From positions 1-64,000 of the forward strand of contig CADEDN010000002.1 in NCBI GenBank assembly GCA_902826095.1: 64,000 nucleotides of DNA, written 5' to 3'. Position 1 is the first letter of the stretch. Every line of letters begins with the position of its first letter. Of this stretch, positions 63,721-64,000 are shown one piece after another. Both the position numbers and the translations under genes were made by a program. Below the pieces are notes generated by a model, which saw only the letters and a list, made by a program, of their open reading frames with translations, had not been told where the DNA came from and ran no database searches. Origin of the DNA: an uncultured Alphaproteobacteria bacterium (lineage in GTDB: Bacteria > Pseudomonadota > Alphaproteobacteria > Caulobacterales > Parvularculaceae).

Positions 63721-64000
63721 GGTGGTTCTCCTTGGTGTGTTAACGGATGAAAGCTGAGGCGGTTTCGGTTGCGCGGAAGGGGCAACGCGCCGCGGACACG
63801 AAAACTCACGAATCCGCGACGCCGCCGCGCTGACGCGCCTCGTCTCAGATCAGAAGTCGGATTTTCAGGGAGACCGGCGACAAGCCGGGCGGCGCCGCCC
63901 AGTGAAGGCGTGCAGCAGCCTCTAAAAACAGCGTCGGCGCTTGAGTGGAAGTGACGCTGGACAGAATTGCGATGAACGGAGCTGCCGCAAGCGTCGGCGC
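63721..64000. other. Upstream region of the CusF-like gene
   Basis: The 280 bases to the window edge hold the CusF-like gene's ribosome binding site (AAGGAG on the minus strand near 63729-63734). I see no gene and no clear metal-sensor operator; the open frames here have no recognisable product. Confidence 0.35.

Noticed and set aside
1..64000. CRISPR arrays, rRNA genes and complete insertion sequences
   Set aside because: No regularly spaced direct repeats, no rRNA-like stretch and no intact transposase with terminal repeats were found on reading both strands.

Overview
The window looks like chromosomal DNA from a GC-rich flagellated alphaproteobacterium, most like the Caulobacterales, Hyphomonadaceae or Parvularculales. 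The basis is the flagellin-FlaF-FlbT trio, a DUF2066 protein next to an HdaA-type DnaA-like ATPase, a polyhydroxyalkanoic acid system protein, the Bpt leucyltransferase and many codon-overlap operons. The assignment rests on gene families and order only; no rRNA or other marker is present.

Bases 1-10021 are a flagellar locus. Flagellin lies under a structured 5' leader and is followed by flaF, flbT and a DUF1217 gene. Divergent from each other are fliI and the export and basal-body run flgB-flgC-fliE-fliQ-flhA-fliR-flhB plus a FliJ-like coiled-coil gene. FlbT is the known regulator of flagellin mRNA in Caulobacter, and two leader hairpins present the same loop heptamer, repeated a third time at the flagellin ribosome binding site.

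Bases 10029-52016 are core chromosome: a YHS protein, a DUF885 peptidase, GNAT and methyltransferase genes, purM-purN, DUF2066-hdaA-ppk1-ppx, rnd, aspS, a Sel1 protein, an MFS transporter with a TMEM175 channel, a saccharopine-dehydrogenase-like enzyme, two secreted proteins of unknown function, envelope proteins (DUF533, DUF2959, LemA, an M48 protease), a TRAP transporter, bpt, an SLC13 transporter, a flavin reductase, acyl-CoA dehydrogenase, an SDR, a TRIC-like channel and a sugar dehydrogenase. Two genes (TMEM175 and DctP) seem to need CTG starts, and one S9 peptidase survives only as a C-terminal fragment.

From a tRNA-Gly(TCC) at 52047-52120 to the window end the content changes to what looks like a metal-resistance island, with every gene on the minus strand. 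One run has a copper P-type ATPase, DUF2933 and another small membrane protein, a beta-CASP metallo-beta-lactamase, a decayed thymidine phosphorylase/Prs fusion and a methyltransferase. A second run has a CusF-like protein, CopA-type multicopper oxidase, CopB, a DUF2231-SnoaL fusion and a DUF411 protein. Together these would oxidise, bind and export copper. The far end of the island is outside the window.
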